Origin: Streptomyces sp. GQFP
Lineage (GTDB): Bacteria; Actinomycetota; Actinomycetes; Streptomycetales; Streptomycetaceae
NCBI RefSeq assembly: GCF_021545335.1
Contig: NZ_CP089312.1
Location: forward strand, 744,001-808,000
Direction: 5' to 3'
Length of the DNA stretch: 64,000 nt
The translations under genes and the position numbers were made by a program. The notes beneath the pieces are model-generated. The model was given only the letters and a program-made list of their open reading frames with translations, ran no database searches and was not told the origin of the DNA. Below are positions 16,160 to 25,140 of the stretch, piece by piece. Each line of letters begins with the position of its first letter. The stretch's first letter is position 1.

Positions 16160-17011
16160 TTACAGAGCTCCGGCGAGGAAGCCTCGCATGGCGGCAACGA
16201 ATTTCTCGTGGTGCTCGATCTGCGTCCAGTGTCCGCAGTTTCCGATTCCGTAGATCCGCGCGTTCGGGATGTGCTGGAAGTAGTACACCCCGCCGCCGAA
16301 CGTGACGAACTTGTCCTCCCGGCCGTGAATGATCAGCGTTTCCTGCGTGATCGCCGCAAGGTCGTCCACGGTGATGCGCCACGGTTGGCTCATGTCGAAC
16401 GTCGCCCGGTGGGAGCGTTCCACCTCAGGGCGGACCGCACGGGGCAGTCGGGCGGCGGCGATCTCGTCAAGTCTGCCGCCGAGGCGCTCCGGGTCGTGCA
16501 GAAAGTCCCGCAGCAGCCCGGTCATCGCCTCCGTCGACGGGTCGTCGTAGAAATTGACCAGATGGGGCAGCGAGGGGCCGAAGAACTCGGGCGGTGATCC
16601 TCCGGCTCCCATCAGAACAAGCTTGTCGACCCGCTCGGACGCCTGCCCGGTGATGCCGATCGACCACATGCCGCCCATCGAGTTGCCGACCAGGGTGGCC
16701 TGGTCGATGCCGAGTTTGTCCAGCAGGCCGATCATCGTGTCGATGCGCAGCTGAGTGAAAGGAGCGAGACCCGCCGGAGGGGGATTCGGATGTGTGGAGT
16801 CACCGAATCCGAGAACGTCGGGGGCCAGACAGTGGTAGTCCTTTCCCAGGTCGGCGAGGACGCCCTCCCAGTTCGACGCACCGGTCGCACCGGGGCCCGA
16901 ACCATGCAGAAAGAGAATGGCCGGAGCATCGGGGTCGCCGGACTCATTGAGATGGATCTCGGCCTCGCCGACGGGAATTCTGGACGTCGAAATCCTCGCT
17001 CCGGTGGTCAT
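16160..17011 (-). CDS. meta-cleavage product (C-C bond) hydrolase, MhpC/BphD/HsaD type
   Basis: A 283-residue alpha/beta hydrolase that cleaves a carbon-carbon bond in the product of extradiol ring opening. The family fingerprint is strong: LFLHGSGPGATGASNWEGVL oxyanion segment, nucleophile Ser in LVGNSMGGMWS, Asp in IIHGREDKFV and His in GNCGHWTQIEH. It heads the 17011-12900 unit. Together with the extradiol dioxygenase at 26141 it gives the core of a meta-cleavage pathway. Two operator-like palindromes lie between it and the divergent enoyl-CoA hydratase gene. Confidence 0.94.
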   Translation of the reverse strand: MTTGARISTSRIPVGEAEIHLNESGDPDAPAILFLHGSGPGATGASNWEGVLADLGKDYHCLAPDVLGFGDSTHPNPPPAGLAPFTQLRIDTMIGLLDKLGIDQATLVGNSMGGMWSIGITGQASERVDKLVLMGAGGSPPEFFGPSLPHLVNFYDDPSTEAMTGLLRDFLHDPERLGGRLDEIAAARLPRAVRPEVERSHRATFDMSQPWRITVDDLAAITQETLIIHGREDKFVTFGGGVYYFQHIPNARIYGIGNCGHWTQIEHHEKFVAAMRGFLAGAL

Positions 17012-17076
17012 GTTTCCTCCCTTGGCGCGACATCAGGGGCCATCGTGCTCGGCCCGGACCGGGCGTGTGCGCCGGG

Positions 17077-17093
17077 ATTCCACTCCACGGAAC
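17077..17093. promoter_or_regulatory. operator-like palindrome, site 4a (ATTCCA-N5-CGGAAC)
   Basis: ATTCCA-ctcca-CGGAAC lies in the divergent promoter region between the C-C hydrolase and enoyl-CoA hydratase genes, 66 bases from the hydrolase start. One half is perfect against the cluster consensus and the other has two changes. Confidence 0.45.
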
Positions 17094-17116
17094 CGGATCG
17101 ACGTCGTCGGGGTGCG

Positions 17117-17133
17117 GTTCCACCGTGCTGAAC
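17117..17133. promoter_or_regulatory. operator-like palindrome, site 4b (GTTCCA-N5-CTGAAC)
   Basis: GTTCCA-ccgtg-CTGAAC lies 40 bases from site 4a, centre to centre, and nearer the enoyl-CoA hydratase gene. Each half has one mismatch. Two sites in one divergent gap fits control of both promoters. Confidence 0.4.
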
Positions 17134-17202
17134 AACCGCTGTCGAGCCGCGCACCGTCGAGGCGATGGTGGAGGACCGCCGGACCAGGGGAGCCACTCGA
17201 CC

Positions 17203-18051
17203 ATGGATACAGATGACACCGTGCTCTGGGACGTGACCGACGGGGTCGCCACCATCACCTTCAACCGGCCCGAGGCGCACAACGCGCAGAATCCGCGGCT
17301 GGAGCAGCGCTACCTCGACCTTCTGGTACGGGCCGACGACGACCGGGACGTCCGGGCTGTGATCGTCACCGGCGCGGGTAGGTCGTTCTGTGTCGGCGGC
17401 GACGCGGCGGTGGCCCAGCAGGTCATCGACGCGGGCGGCTGGGCCAAGGGCATTCCGCATCCGATGGAGCGATTCGCCATGGCGGTACGCAAGCCGGTCG
17501 TCGCCGCGATCAACGGCGGTTGCGCCGGCGTCGGACTGGTCTACGCGGCCACCTGCGACGTGCGGTTCGCGGCGAGGGGAGTGAAGATCGCGACGTCGTT
17601 CTCACGACGCGGTTGTGTGGCCGAGCGCGGGCTTTCCTGGATGCTGCCCCGGTTGATCGGACATGGCCACGCGAGTGACCTGCTGTTGTCCGGCCGCGCG
17701 ATCGTGGCGGAGGAGGCCGAGCGCATGGGACTGGTCAACCGTGTGGTCGAACGTGACCAGTTGATGGACGTCGCCAGAACCTGGGCGTCCGACGTGGCCG
17801 CGAACTGTTCGCCGTCCGCCATGGCGACCATCAAGCGGCAACTGCTCGACGACACCGGCAACGACCTGTCGACCGCGTTGGCGCAGGCCGGTGAGCACGT
17901 CATGACCGCGACGAGCGGCGAGCCCGATTTCCGCGAGGGATTCGCCAGCTTCCGCGAGAACCGGCCCGCCGCCTTCCAGGAACTTCCGCCGCTTCCGAGC
18001 CGGGGCGGAAAGTTCACGCTGGAGTCCTGGACCGAGGATTCCAGGGGCTGA
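17203..18051 (+). CDS. enoyl-CoA hydratase/isomerase (crotonase family)
   Basis: A 282-residue crotonase-fold protein. Family blocks are VATITFNRPEAHNAQNPRLEQ, VRAVIVTGAGRSFCVGGD (oxyanion hole) and KPVVAAINGGCAGVGLVYAATCDVRFAARGVKIATSF; the RRGCVAERGLSWMLPRLIGHGHASDLLLSGR block holds the general acid/base region. It would hydrate or isomerise the enoyl-CoA made by the acyl-CoA dehydrogenase pairs. It starts a long plus-strand run that continues with P450s and dehydrogenases. Confidence 0.93.
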   Translation: MDTDDTVLWDVTDGVATITFNRPEAHNAQNPRLEQRYLDLLVRADDDRDVRAVIVTGAGRSFCVGGDAAVAQQVIDAGGWAKGIPHPMERFAMAVRKPVVAAINGGCAGVGLVYAATCDVRFAARGVKIATSFSRRGCVAERGLSWMLPRLIGHGHASDLLLSGRAIVAEEAERMGLVNRVVERDQLMDVARTWASDVAANCSPSAMATIKRQLLDDTGNDLSTALAQAGEHVMTATSGEPDFREGFASFRENRPAAFQELPPLPSRGGKFTLESWTEDSRG

Positions 18052-18103
18052 TGAACGCCGGCCGGCGAACGACCCCAGTCAATTCGGTGGAGGTTACCTG
18101 ATC

Positions 18104-19348
18104 ATGGGAAAGTCAGCCGTCAACATCGTCCGACCGACCGACGAAGCGGAACCGGCGACCTACCCGATGCCCAGAGCGGCCGGGTGCCCGTTCGACCCGC
18201 CTCCCGCACTGACCGCGCCTGAGGCACAGCAGGGTATGCGGAAGGTCCGGCTGTGGGACGGCAGGTGGGTGTGGCTGGTGACCAAGTACAGCGACGTCCG
18301 TGCGCTGTTCGCCGACCAACGCGTCAGCCATGACACAAGGCACCCCAGTTATCCCCATGAGAGTCCGGGATTCAAGGCACGCGCGATGCAGGGCCAGAGC
18401 TTCGTCAACATGGACTCCCCTGAGCACCAGCGGTTGCGCCGCATGGTCACCGCGCCCTTCGCCTCGCGACGGGTGGAGAGTATGCGTCCGCAGATCCAGG
18501 AGAGCGTCGACGGCCTGATCGACGACATGCTGGCCGGGCCGAAACCGGCCGACCTCGTGGAAGCTTTCGCCCTCCCGGTGCCCTCACTGATCATCTGCCT
18601 GCTGCTGGGCGTCCCGGTCGAGAAGCAGTCGTTCTTCCAGGAGACCGCCCGGATCATCATCAGCACGGGCTCGCCGCCCGATGTCGTCAACACCGCGCAA
18701 GGGGCCTTGCTCGACTACCTCGAAGGTCTGGTCGTCGAGAAGATGAAACATCCCGGCGCCGACCTCCTCTCCGATGTGGCGGTGAAACACGTCGCCACCG
18801 GAGGGATAACCGCACGCGAGGCCGCGATCAGCGGGCGGTTGCTGCTCGTCGGCGGCCACGAGACGACCGCGAACATGATCGCCCTCGGAACGCTGGCCCT
18901 GCTCCAGAACCCCGAGCAGCTCGCCGTGCTGCGCGACACCGATGATCCGAAGCTGCTCGCGTCCACCGTGGAGGAAATGCTGCGCTACCTCTCGATAGCC
19001 CATATCGCCCCACGGCGGTTCGCTCTGGAGGACATCGAGATGGACGGGGTCACGATCCGCGCGGGAGACGGTCTGGCGCTGTCGCTCGACGCGGCCAACC
19101 GCAGCCCCGAGGAGTTCCCGGATCCCCAACGCCTGGACCTGCGCAGGGACGCACGCAAGCACGTGGCCTTCGGATTCGGCCCCCACCAGTGCCTGGGCCA
19201 GCCTCTGGCCAGGGTCGAGCTCCAGATCGTCTACGGAACCCTCTACCGGCGCATCCCGACTCTGCGGCTCGCGATCGAGCCGGACCAGGTCGATTTCAAG
19301 GACGAGGGAATCATCTACGGCGTGCATTCACTGCCGGTCACCTGGTAG
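18104..19348 (+). CDS. cytochrome P450 (first of two)
   Basis: A 414-residue soluble bacterial P450 monooxygenase. Landmarks are the I-helix motif [12 protein letters not shown], the K-helix ExxR in [18 protein letters not shown] and the haem loop [17 protein letters not shown] with the ligand Cys near residue 363. A GGAGG ribosome site precedes the ATG. The substrate cannot be predicted; hydroxylation of an unactivated carbon early in the pathway is likely. The probable electron donor is the 3Fe-4S ferredoxin at 23735. Confidence 0.95.
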   Translation: MGKSAVNIVRPTDEAEPATYPMPRAAGCPFDPPPALTAPEAQQGMRKVRLWDGRWVWLVTKYSDVRALFADQRVSHDTRHPSYPHESPGFKARAMQGQSFVNMDSPEHQRLRRMVTAPFASRRVESMRPQIQESVDGLIDDMLAGPKPADLVEAFALPVPSLIICLLLGVPVEKQSFFQETARIIISTGSPPDVVNTAQGALLDYLEGLVVEKMKHPGADLLSDVAVKHVATGGITAREAAISGRLLLVGGHETTANMIALGTLALLQNPEQLAVLRDTDDPKLLASTVEEMLRYLSIAHIAPRRFALEDIEMDGVTIRAGDGLALSLDAANRSPEEFPDPQRLDLRRDARKHVAFGFGPHQCLGQPLARVELQIVYGTLYRRIPTLRLAIEPDQVDFKDEGIIYGVHSLPVTW

Positions 19349-19396
19349 GCGACAGGCCAGGTCATCGCGTGATCGCGAGCTGCCTGGTCTCATGTG

Positions 19397-19592
19397 GTTG
19401 GCGTCGCCGGCATCATCACGCCCTGGAACACCCCGGCGCCGGCGGGCCGACCTGCCGCGGGGTTTCCACGTCGAACCCACGGTGTTCCGGGATGTCGACA
19501 ACTCCATGCGGATCGCGCGGGAGGAGATCTTCAGCCCCTGCCCCGGCTTTACACAATTGGATGCGACGAGAATTGCTCGTTCCGCTCCGTAG
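19397..19592 (+). pseudogene. aldehyde dehydrogenase remnant with large internal deletion
   Basis: Two aldehyde dehydrogenase fragments lie back to back in different frames: [13 protein letters not shown] (from 19397) and [24 protein letters not shown] (ending about 19541). In an intact enzyme such as the next gene these blocks are more than 200 residues apart, so most of the middle, including the catalytic Cys, is gone. The N- and C-terminal parts are also absent. The fragments differ from the downstream gene, so the remnant is from a different paralogue rather than a recent partial copy. Confidence 0.75.
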
Positions 19593-19595
19593 AAC
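19579..19595. promoter_or_regulatory. operator-like palindrome, site 5 (GTTCCG-N5-TAGAAC)
   Basis: GTTCCG-ctccg-TAGAAC, with one perfect half and two changes in the other, is 86 bases before the aldehyde dehydrogenase start. Confidence 0.4.
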
Positions 19596-19681
19596 AGGCG
19601 GTTGGGCTCTGGGTCGGCCCGGCTTTAGCTTCTCTGCATACGAACCGGCAGAGAACGTAATTCAGTCGACAGGAGAGGTCC

Positions 19682-21178
19682 ATGGCGACCGTCGGTTACT
19701 CGACTGCGCAGCGGATTACCCAACCCGGTGTAAAGGCTTTCCTCGCCAGTCCGGTGAAGAAACTGCTGATCAACAACCGGTGGGTCGACGCCCGTTCCGG
19801 CAGGACGTTCGAGATTGTCGATCCGACGACCGAGGATGTTCTCGCGAGGGCGGCCGAAGGCGACGCCGCCGATGTCGACGCGGCGGTCGATGCCGCCCGA
19901 ACCGCGTTCGAAGGACCTTGGGGCCGACTGCCCGTGGCCGAGCGCGCACGGTACCTCCTCAGGTTCGCCGCCGCGATCGAGGCGAACCTGGACGAGCTCG
20001 CTGAGCTTGAGAGCCTCAACAACGGGCAGACGCTGGCGACCGCCAAGGCGATGATCACCGAAGGCGCGGTCGGGGCGCTGCACTTCTACGCGGGGTCGGC
20101 CGTGAGCATTCACGGCGAGACCCCCGCGACCGACGAATCGTTCTTCAACTACTCGTTGCGCGAGCCGATTGGGGTGTGTGCCGGGATCATCCCCTGGAAC
20201 GTGCCCATCCCGATGGCCGTCTGGAAGATCGCACCCGCGCTCGCCGCCGGGAACACCGTGATCATCAAGCCCGCCGAGCAGACGCCCCTGACGGCCGTGC
20301 GACTCGGGGAACTGCTGCTCGAAACCGGTATCCCCGACGGCGTCGTCAACATCGTGACCGGCTTCGGCCCGGGAGCGGGCAGCGCCATCGCCGAGCACCC
20401 GGGAATCGACAAGGTGGCGTTCACCGGATCGACCGAGGTCGGGAGGTCGATCCTGCGTGCCTCCACGGGCAATCTCAAGCGGGTAACCCTCGAACTCGGC
20501 GGCAAATCACCCAACGTCGTCTTCGCCGACGCGAACATGGCCGCGGCCGTACCGACCGCGCTCGCCGGCTTCTCGCTCAACTCGGGCCAGATCTGTGCGG
20601 CCGGCACACGCATCCTCGTTCAACGCGACGCCCACGACGAGTTCGTGGAGACGCTCACGCGGTACGCGGGCGGCCTGACGTTGGGAGATCCACTGGACCC
20701 GGCCAGCGACATGGGGCCCCTGTCGTCGAAGGAGCAGTTCGAGCGGGTCACCGGGTACCTCGACGTCGGCAAGGCCGAAGGCGCTCGTGCCACCACAGGC
20801 GGATCGCCCGCAGACGGGCGCGGCTACTTCGTCGAACCCACCGTCTTCGTCGACGTCGACAACGACATGCGGATCGCCCGGGAGGAGATCTTCGGGCCGG
20901 TCGTCTCCGTGATCCCGTTCACGGACGAGAACGACGCCGTCCTCCAGGGCAACGACACGAGCTACGGGCTTGCCGCCGCCGTGTGGACGAACGATCTGGG
21001 CCGTGCCCATCGGGTCGCACGGCGCCTGAAGGCAGGGTCGGTGTGGGTGAACAACTACTACACCAACGACCTTTCCCTCCCCTTCGGTGGATACAAGCAG
21101 TCCGGCGTCGGTCGCGAGCACGGGTCCAACTGGTACGAGCACTACACCGAGGTCAAGTCGGTCTACGTGAAGCTCTGA
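19682..21178 (+). CDS. aldehyde dehydrogenase
   Basis: A 498-residue NAD(P)-dependent aldehyde dehydrogenase, complete. It has the cofactor region GIIPWNVPIPMAVWKIAPALAAGNTVIIKPAEQTPLTA, the catalytic Glu in TLELGGKSPNVVFAD and the nucleophile Cys near residue 305 in NSGQICAAGTRILV. The C-terminal GGYKQSGVGREHG and EVKSVYVKL are standard. An AGGAGAGG ribosome site precedes the ATG. With the alcohol dehydrogenase at 22533 it could carry a P450-made alcohol through aldehyde to acid, ready for CoA ligation. Confidence 0.95.
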   Translation: MATVGYSTAQRITQPGVKAFLASPVKKLLINNRWVDARSGRTFEIVDPTTEDVLARAAEGDAADVDAAVDAARTAFEGPWGRLPVAERARYLLRFAAAIEANLDELAELESLNNGQTLATAKAMITEGAVGALHFYAGSAVSIHGETPATDESFFNYSLREPIGVCAGIIPWNVPIPMAVWKIAPALAAGNTVIIKPAEQTPLTAVRLGELLLETGIPDGVVNIVTGFGPGAGSAIAEHPGIDKVAFTGSTEVGRSILRASTGNLKRVTLELGGKSPNVVFADANMAAAVPTALAGFSLNSGQICAAGTRILVQRDAHDEFVETLTRYAGGLTLGDPLDPASDMGPLSSKEQFERVTGYLDVGKAEGARATTGGSPADGRGYFVEPTVFVDVDNDMRIAREEIFGPVVSVIPFTDENDAVLQGNDTSYGLAAAVWTNDLGRAHRVARRLKAGSVWVNNYYTNDLSLPFGGYKQSGVGREHGSNWYEHYTEVKSVYVKL

Positions 21179-21236
21179 CCGGCTGAATACGCATGACGCG
21201 AATGCCGTGTTCCAGCGCCCCGCATTTGGAGGTTCA

Positions 21237-22424
21237 ATGGCGACCGAAGGCGCTCCCCTCACGACCGACACCGAGTTCGATCACACGGATCCTGCGTTCG
21301 CGCGAAATCCGGACGAACGGTTCAAGACTCTGCGTGAGCAGTGCCCGATTCTCCATTCACCCAAGCTCGGTGGCTTCTGGCTTTTCACTCGCTATGACGA
21401 CATCCAAAACGCCACGCGTGACCCGCTGACGTTCTCGAGCGCCGCGGGGATCACTCTCCCGCCCATCGGAGCGAGCGTTCCGCTGCCGCCGCTCGAGGTC
21501 GACCCGCCGGAGCACTCCGGGTACCGCAAGCTCCTGCAGCAGGAGTTCAGCAGAGGCCGCATGCAGCAACTCGAGGTATCGATCCGGGAGCTGACCAACG
21601 AGTTCATCGACGGCTTCATCGAGCGTGGGTCGGCCGACCTCATGCAGGAGATCGCGGACCCGTTGCCGGCGGTGGTCATCGCCGAGCTGATGGGCTTTCC
21701 GCGGTCGGACTGGGAACAGTTCGCCGAACTCCTCGCGGTCATGAGCAAGGCAGCTGTCGAAGGGGACACGGAGGCCGGCGGGAAGGCCGCCGTCGCGTTC
21801 TTCGGGCACATCGGGCAGGCGCTCGCGGACCGGCGCGCCAACCCCCGGGACGACTTGCTGACCCGCGTCGCGCTGGCGGAGATCGACGGTGCCACGATCA
21901 GTGAGGAGGCGGCTCTCGGCACCTCCTGGACGATCGTCGTCGCAGGCTTCGAGACAACGGTGGGCGGCATCGGATCGCTGCTGATGCACATAGGTTCCGA
22001 CCCGGAGTTGAAGCGGCGCCTGCTCACGGACGGGTCGTTGATCCCCAAGGCGGTCGAGGAGACCGTGCGCATGGAGGCGCCGATTCAGGGGATGCGGCGC
22101 ACGCTCACCCAGGATGTCTGCATCCGCGACACGCGGCTCAGTGCCGGCGATCATGTCTGGCTGTCCTACTCGTCCGCGAACAGGGACGAGGAGAAGTTCG
22201 ACGATCCGGACACGTTCGACCTCGACCGGAGTCCGAACCGGCACTTCGGTTTCGGCGACGGCATCCACCGCTGCGTCGGCGCTCCGTTGGCGCAGTTGGA
22301 GATGCGGGTCGTCGCGGAGGAGGTGCTGCGGCGGATGCCGCGTCTGCGCGTCGACGACCTGGATGCCATCGAGTTCTGGTCCGTCCAGAGTCGTAAGCCG
22401 CTGTCGCTGCCGTGCAGTTGGTGA
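21237..22424 (+). CDS. cytochrome P450 (second of two)
   Basis: A 395-residue soluble P450. Landmarks are the I-helix VVAGFETTVGGI, ExxR in VEETVRMEAPIQGMRRTL and the haem loop FGFGDGIHRCVGAPLAQLEM with Cys near residue 346. The ATG at 21237 has a GGAGG site eight bases upstream; an upstream GTG at 21207 would add ten residues that do not look like part of the family. It is only moderately similar in pattern to the P450 at 18104, so the two probably hydroxylate different positions or intermediates. Confidence 0.95.
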   Translation: MATEGAPLTTDTEFDHTDPAFARNPDERFKTLREQCPILHSPKLGGFWLFTRYDDIQNATRDPLTFSSAAGITLPPIGASVPLPPLEVDPPEHSGYRKLLQQEFSRGRMQQLEVSIRELTNEFIDGFIERGSADLMQEIADPLPAVVIAELMGFPRSDWEQFAELLAVMSKAAVEGDTEAGGKAAVAFFGHIGQALADRRANPRDDLLTRVALAEIDGATISEEAALGTSWTIVVAGFETTVGGIGSLLMHIGSDPELKRRLLTDGSLIPKAVEETVRMEAPIQGMRRTLTQDVCIRDTRLSAGDHVWLSYSSANRDEEKFDDPDTFDLDRSPNRHFGFGDGIHRCVGAPLAQLEMRVVAEEVLRRMPRLRVDDLDAIEFWSVQSRKPLSLPCSW

Positions 22425-22532
22425 GGACACCGGCCGGAGTCCGCGGGGCGGCGGCCGTGGAGGCGGTCGGGGCCGCCGCGTACCTGTCACCCGTGGTTCA
22501 TATCCCACCACATCGATCACGATGAGGATCAG

Positions 22533-23630
22533 ATGATGATCAACGCGTCTGCTGCGGTTCTCCGTGCCAAAGACGGGCCGCATGCCGTCGAGGAGGTCAC
22601 TCTCGACGCACCCGGTGAGGACCAGATCGTCGTGCGGATCGCCGCCGCCGGTTTCTGCCACAGCGATGTTCTGCCGCGTGCCGCGGAGTTCCCCGTCGGC
22701 CCACCCGTGATCACCGGCCATGAGGGCGCGGGTGTGGTCGAGTGGAGGGGTTCCGACGTGTCCGGGATCGAGGTGGGCGATCACGTCGTACTGTCCTTCG
22801 CCTCCTGCGCCACGTGTCAGGAGTGCGCCGGCAGACATCCCGCGTACTGCGAGACCTTCACGGAGCGCAACCTTTTCGGGCGCTCCGCTGCCGGCGGCTC
22901 AGGAGCCACCGACGCCGCCGGGGAGCCCGTCATGGCTCGCTGGTTCGGGCAGTCGTCGTTCGCCACCAAGGCTGTCGTCGACGCGAACAACGCCGTGGTC
23001 GTCGACCGCGACCTCCCGCTGGACGTTCTCGCCCCGCTCGGTTGCGGGATGATCACGGGAGCCGGAAGTGTCCTGAACGTGCTCCAGGTGCAGCCCGGGA
23101 CGTCCATCGCCATCTTCGGTACGGGCTCGGTCGGACTCGCCGCGTTACTCGCCGCGAAAGCAGCGGGGGCTGAATCGATCATCGCCGTCGACCTCCATCC
23201 GTCGCGACTGGACCTGGCGGCCGAGCTCGGCGCCACCGCCACCGTGCTGGGCGGCGACAAGGACGTCGTGGAACAGATCCGGAAGCACACAGGTCGGGGA
23301 GCGCACTACAGCTTCGACACGACCGGGGTGCCCGCGGTGATTCTCTCCGCCATCCAATGCCTACGGGCCCGAGGCACCTGCGCTCTCGTCGGAGTACAGA
23401 CGGGCGACGTGGTACTCGACGGGAACGTGCTGCTCGGCAAGCAGCTCGGCTCCGTGGTCGAAGGCGACGCGGACCCCCGGACGTTCATTCCGCACCTGAT
23501 CAAGCTCTGGCGCGACGGACGGTTTCCCTTCGATCGCTTGATCGAAAAGTATCCCTTCGCCGCGATCAACGAAGCCGAGAGGGCATCGCTGGAAGGCCGG
23601 ACCGTCAAGCCGGTGCTCGTCATGGACTGA
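22533..23630 (+). CDS. zinc-dependent alcohol dehydrogenase (aryl-alcohol dehydrogenase type)
   Basis: A 365-residue medium-chain dehydrogenase that oxidises an alcohol with NAD(P). Catalytic zinc ligands are in GFCHSDV and GHEGAGVVEW; the structural zinc cysteines are in CATCQECAGRHPAYC; the cofactor motif is IFGTGSVGLAALLAAKAAGA. The overall pattern (GCGMITGAGSVLNVLQVQPG) is that of benzyl- and aryl-alcohol dehydrogenases. It lies between a P450 and the P450-type ferredoxin, so its likely job is to oxidise a hydroxylated methyl group. Confidence 0.94.
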   Translation: MMINASAAVLRAKDGPHAVEEVTLDAPGEDQIVVRIAAAGFCHSDVLPRAAEFPVGPPVITGHEGAGVVEWRGSDVSGIEVGDHVVLSFASCATCQECAGRHPAYCETFTERNLFGRSAAGGSGATDAAGEPVMARWFGQSSFATKAVVDANNAVVVDRDLPLDVLAPLGCGMITGAGSVLNVLQVQPGTSIAIFGTGSVGLAALLAAKAAGAESIIAVDLHPSRLDLAAELGATATVLGGDKDVVEQIRKHTGRGAHYSFDTTGVPAVILSAIQCLRARGTCALVGVQTGDVVLDGNVLLGKQLGSVVEGDADPRTFIPHLIKLWRDGRFPFDRLIEKYPFAAINEAERASLEGRTVKPVLVMD

Positions 23631-23734
23631 GTGGTCAGGAAGGCCGCCCGGGACCGCCGGCCACCGAGGCGTTCGCCGTTGGCAGGCGACAGAGCCAGCG
23701 AAACAACACAGGGACAGAGGAAGGAACGGCATTC

Positions 23735-23932
23735 ATGCGAGTCACAGTGGATCAGGAGATGTGCGTCTCCGCCGGGCAGTGCGCGACCCTCGTGGGCAAG
23801 GTGTTCGATCAGCGCGAGGAGGACGGGGTCGTGGTGCTCCTGGACGAGCGGCCTCCCGTGGATCTGGAGGAGGCCGTCCGCGACGCGGCCGCCGTCTGTC
23901 CCGTCGGCGCCATCAAGCTGGCCGAGTCATGA
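23735..23932 (+). CDS. small 3Fe-4S-type ferredoxin, P450 partner
   Basis: A 65-residue ferredoxin with the Cys10-x5-Cys16 ... Cys-Pro pattern (MCVSAGQC and VCPVGAIKL), giving three cluster cysteines as in [3Fe-4S] ferredoxins that feed bacterial P450s. An AGGAAGG ribosome site precedes the ATG. It overlaps the next SDR gene by four bases. No dedicated reductase is next to it; the reductase at 4487-5719 or a chromosomal one must serve. Confidence 0.93.
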   Translation: MRVTVDQEMCVSAGQCATLVGKVFDQREEDGVVVLLDERPPVDLEEAVRDAAAVCPVGAIKLAES

Positions 23933-24723
23933 GCTTCACCGGACTGGCGGGGAAGGTCGCGCTCGTGACCGGCGCCGCCGGCGGCATCGGGGCGAGCACG
24001 GCCCGGCGGCTCTCGGCCGAAGGCGCGAAGGTCGTGCTGGTCGACCGGGACGTCCCGGGGAGCGAGTCGGTCGCGAAGGAACTGACCGGCGACACCTTGG
24101 TGCTGGGCGGTGACGTCGGCTCCGCCGACGACATGACGTCGGTCTTCGATCGTGCCGTCTCCAGGTTCGGTCACGTTGACCTGTACCACCTCAACGCGGG
24201 TGTCGCCGGGGAGATCGTCACGTTCGACGCTCTTGAGGCCGAGGTCTTCGACGAGGTCGTACGGACCAACCTTCGCGGTGTGTTCCTGGGGCTGAAGAAC
24301 GCCTTCCGCGTCCTGAACTCCCAGGGAACCGGTGGCTCCATCGTCCTGACCTCCTCGATCTCCGGCCTGCGGGGAACTCCCAAGATGCCCGCCTACTCCG
24401 CGAGCAAGCACGGTGTCATCGGTCTGGCGAAGAGCGCCGGCGTGCAGGGTGCCCCGCTGGGCATCCGCGTGAACGCGATCGCACCGGGTCTCATCGACAC
24501 CGGCCTGCACGCGGTGCCGGGCATGCTGGCCGGTTTGGCGGCGGGCCCGGCCACGCCGGGTACGCTCACCAACCCGTCGCACCGGATGGGCACGGCGGAC
24601 GAGGTGGCCGCGCTGGTCGCGTTCCTGCTCAGCGACGAAGCCCCCTTCATCACCGGTGCCGTCGTCGCGATCGACGGTGGCGCGACCGCGGACAGTCCAC
24701 ACAAGTTCGTCGTAACCACCTGA
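23929..24723 (+). CDS. short-chain dehydrogenase/reductase (SDR)
   Basis: A 264-residue NAD(P)-dependent SDR with GKVALVTGAAGGIGASTARRL, LYHLNAGVAG, a Ser in LTSSISG, the catalytic YSASK and the closing FLLSDEAPFITGAVVAIDGG. Its ATG overlaps the ferredoxin stop codon, so the pair is coupled. It probably oxidises a hydroxyl group on a ring or CoA-linked intermediate. Two more SDRs with similar motifs occur in the cluster (12900 and 28416). Confidence 0.94.
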   Translation: MSFTGLAGKVALVTGAAGGIGASTARRLSAEGAKVVLVDRDVPGSESVAKELTGDTLVLGGDVGSADDMTSVFDRAVSRFGHVDLYHLNAGVAGEIVTFDALEAEVFDEVVRTNLRGVFLGLKNAFRVLNSQGTGGSIVLTSSISGLRGTPKMPAYSASKHGVIGLAKSAGVQGAPLGIRVNAIAPGLIDTGLHAVPGMLAGLAAGPATPGTLTNPSHRMGTADEVAALVAFLLSDEAPFITGAVVAIDGGATADSPHKFVVTT

Positions 24724-24748
24724 GCCGCAGAAGTCGAAGGAGACCGGC

Positions 24749-25084
24749 ATGAGGTATCTGATGATCGCCCAGACGACCCCGGTGGAAGGCCGCGACGACG
24801 AGTTCAACGCCTGGTACGACGGCGAACACCTGAAGGACGTCCTGGCCATACCCGGGTTCGTCGCGGCCGAGCGGTTCGAGGTGGCCTCCGGCGAGGCACC
24901 GTTCAAGTACTACGCGTTCTACGAGGTGGAAGCCGAGAGCATCGGCGAGATCTGGGCGGCGGCCGGCCGGATGCGCGACTCGATGGCGACGACCGAGGCT
25001 CTCGGAAAGACCGGCGCGTTCATCCTGTCCCCGCTCGGCAGCCGCGTCACCGGCGCGGATTTCACGAACGCTCCGGCAGGCTGA
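24749..25084 (+). CDS. small ferredoxin-like-fold protein (EthD/Dabb-like), function unknown
   Basis: A 111-residue protein with the pattern of dimeric alpha/beta-barrel proteins: MRYLMIAQTTPVEGRDDEFNAWYDGEHLKDVLAIPGFVAAERFEV. The WYDGEHLKDVLAIPGF block is typical of EthD-like proteins that often accompany P450s and degradation genes without a known reaction. A ribosome site (GAAGGAG) precedes the ATG. It ends the 17203-25084 plus-strand run, just before a hairpin. Confidence 0.7.
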   Translation: MRYLMIAQTTPVEGRDDEFNAWYDGEHLKDVLAIPGFVAAERFEVASGEAPFKYYAFYEVEAESIGEIWAAAGRMRDSMATTEALGKTGAFILSPLGSRVTGADFTNAPAG

Positions 25085-25100
25085 TCGTACGGACCACCTG

Positions 25101-25139
25101 GTGCCGGAGCCCGGAGTCGCCGGGTTCCGGTACCGGCAC
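25101..25139. terminator. hairpin between convergent genes
   Basis: GTGCCGG at 25101-25107 pairs with CCGGCAC at 25133-25139, and a second stem (GGAGCCCGG with CCGGGTTCC, one wobble) lies inside. It falls between the EthD-like gene and the oppositely oriented thioesterase gene, so it can stop transcription from both sides. No U-run is present, as is common in high-GC actinomycetes. Confidence 0.6.
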
Positions 25140-25140
25140 G

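Larger units (their letters stand above)
19349..19681. other. gene-poor gap carrying the remnant and an operator-like site
   Basis: This 333-base gap between the first P450 and the intact aldehyde dehydrogenase holds the degraded aldehyde dehydrogenase (19397-19592) and a GTTCCG-type palindrome at 19579-19595. The last 90 bases are less GC-rich and end in an AGGAGAGG ribosome site, so they probably hold the promoter of the next gene. Confidence 0.6.
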
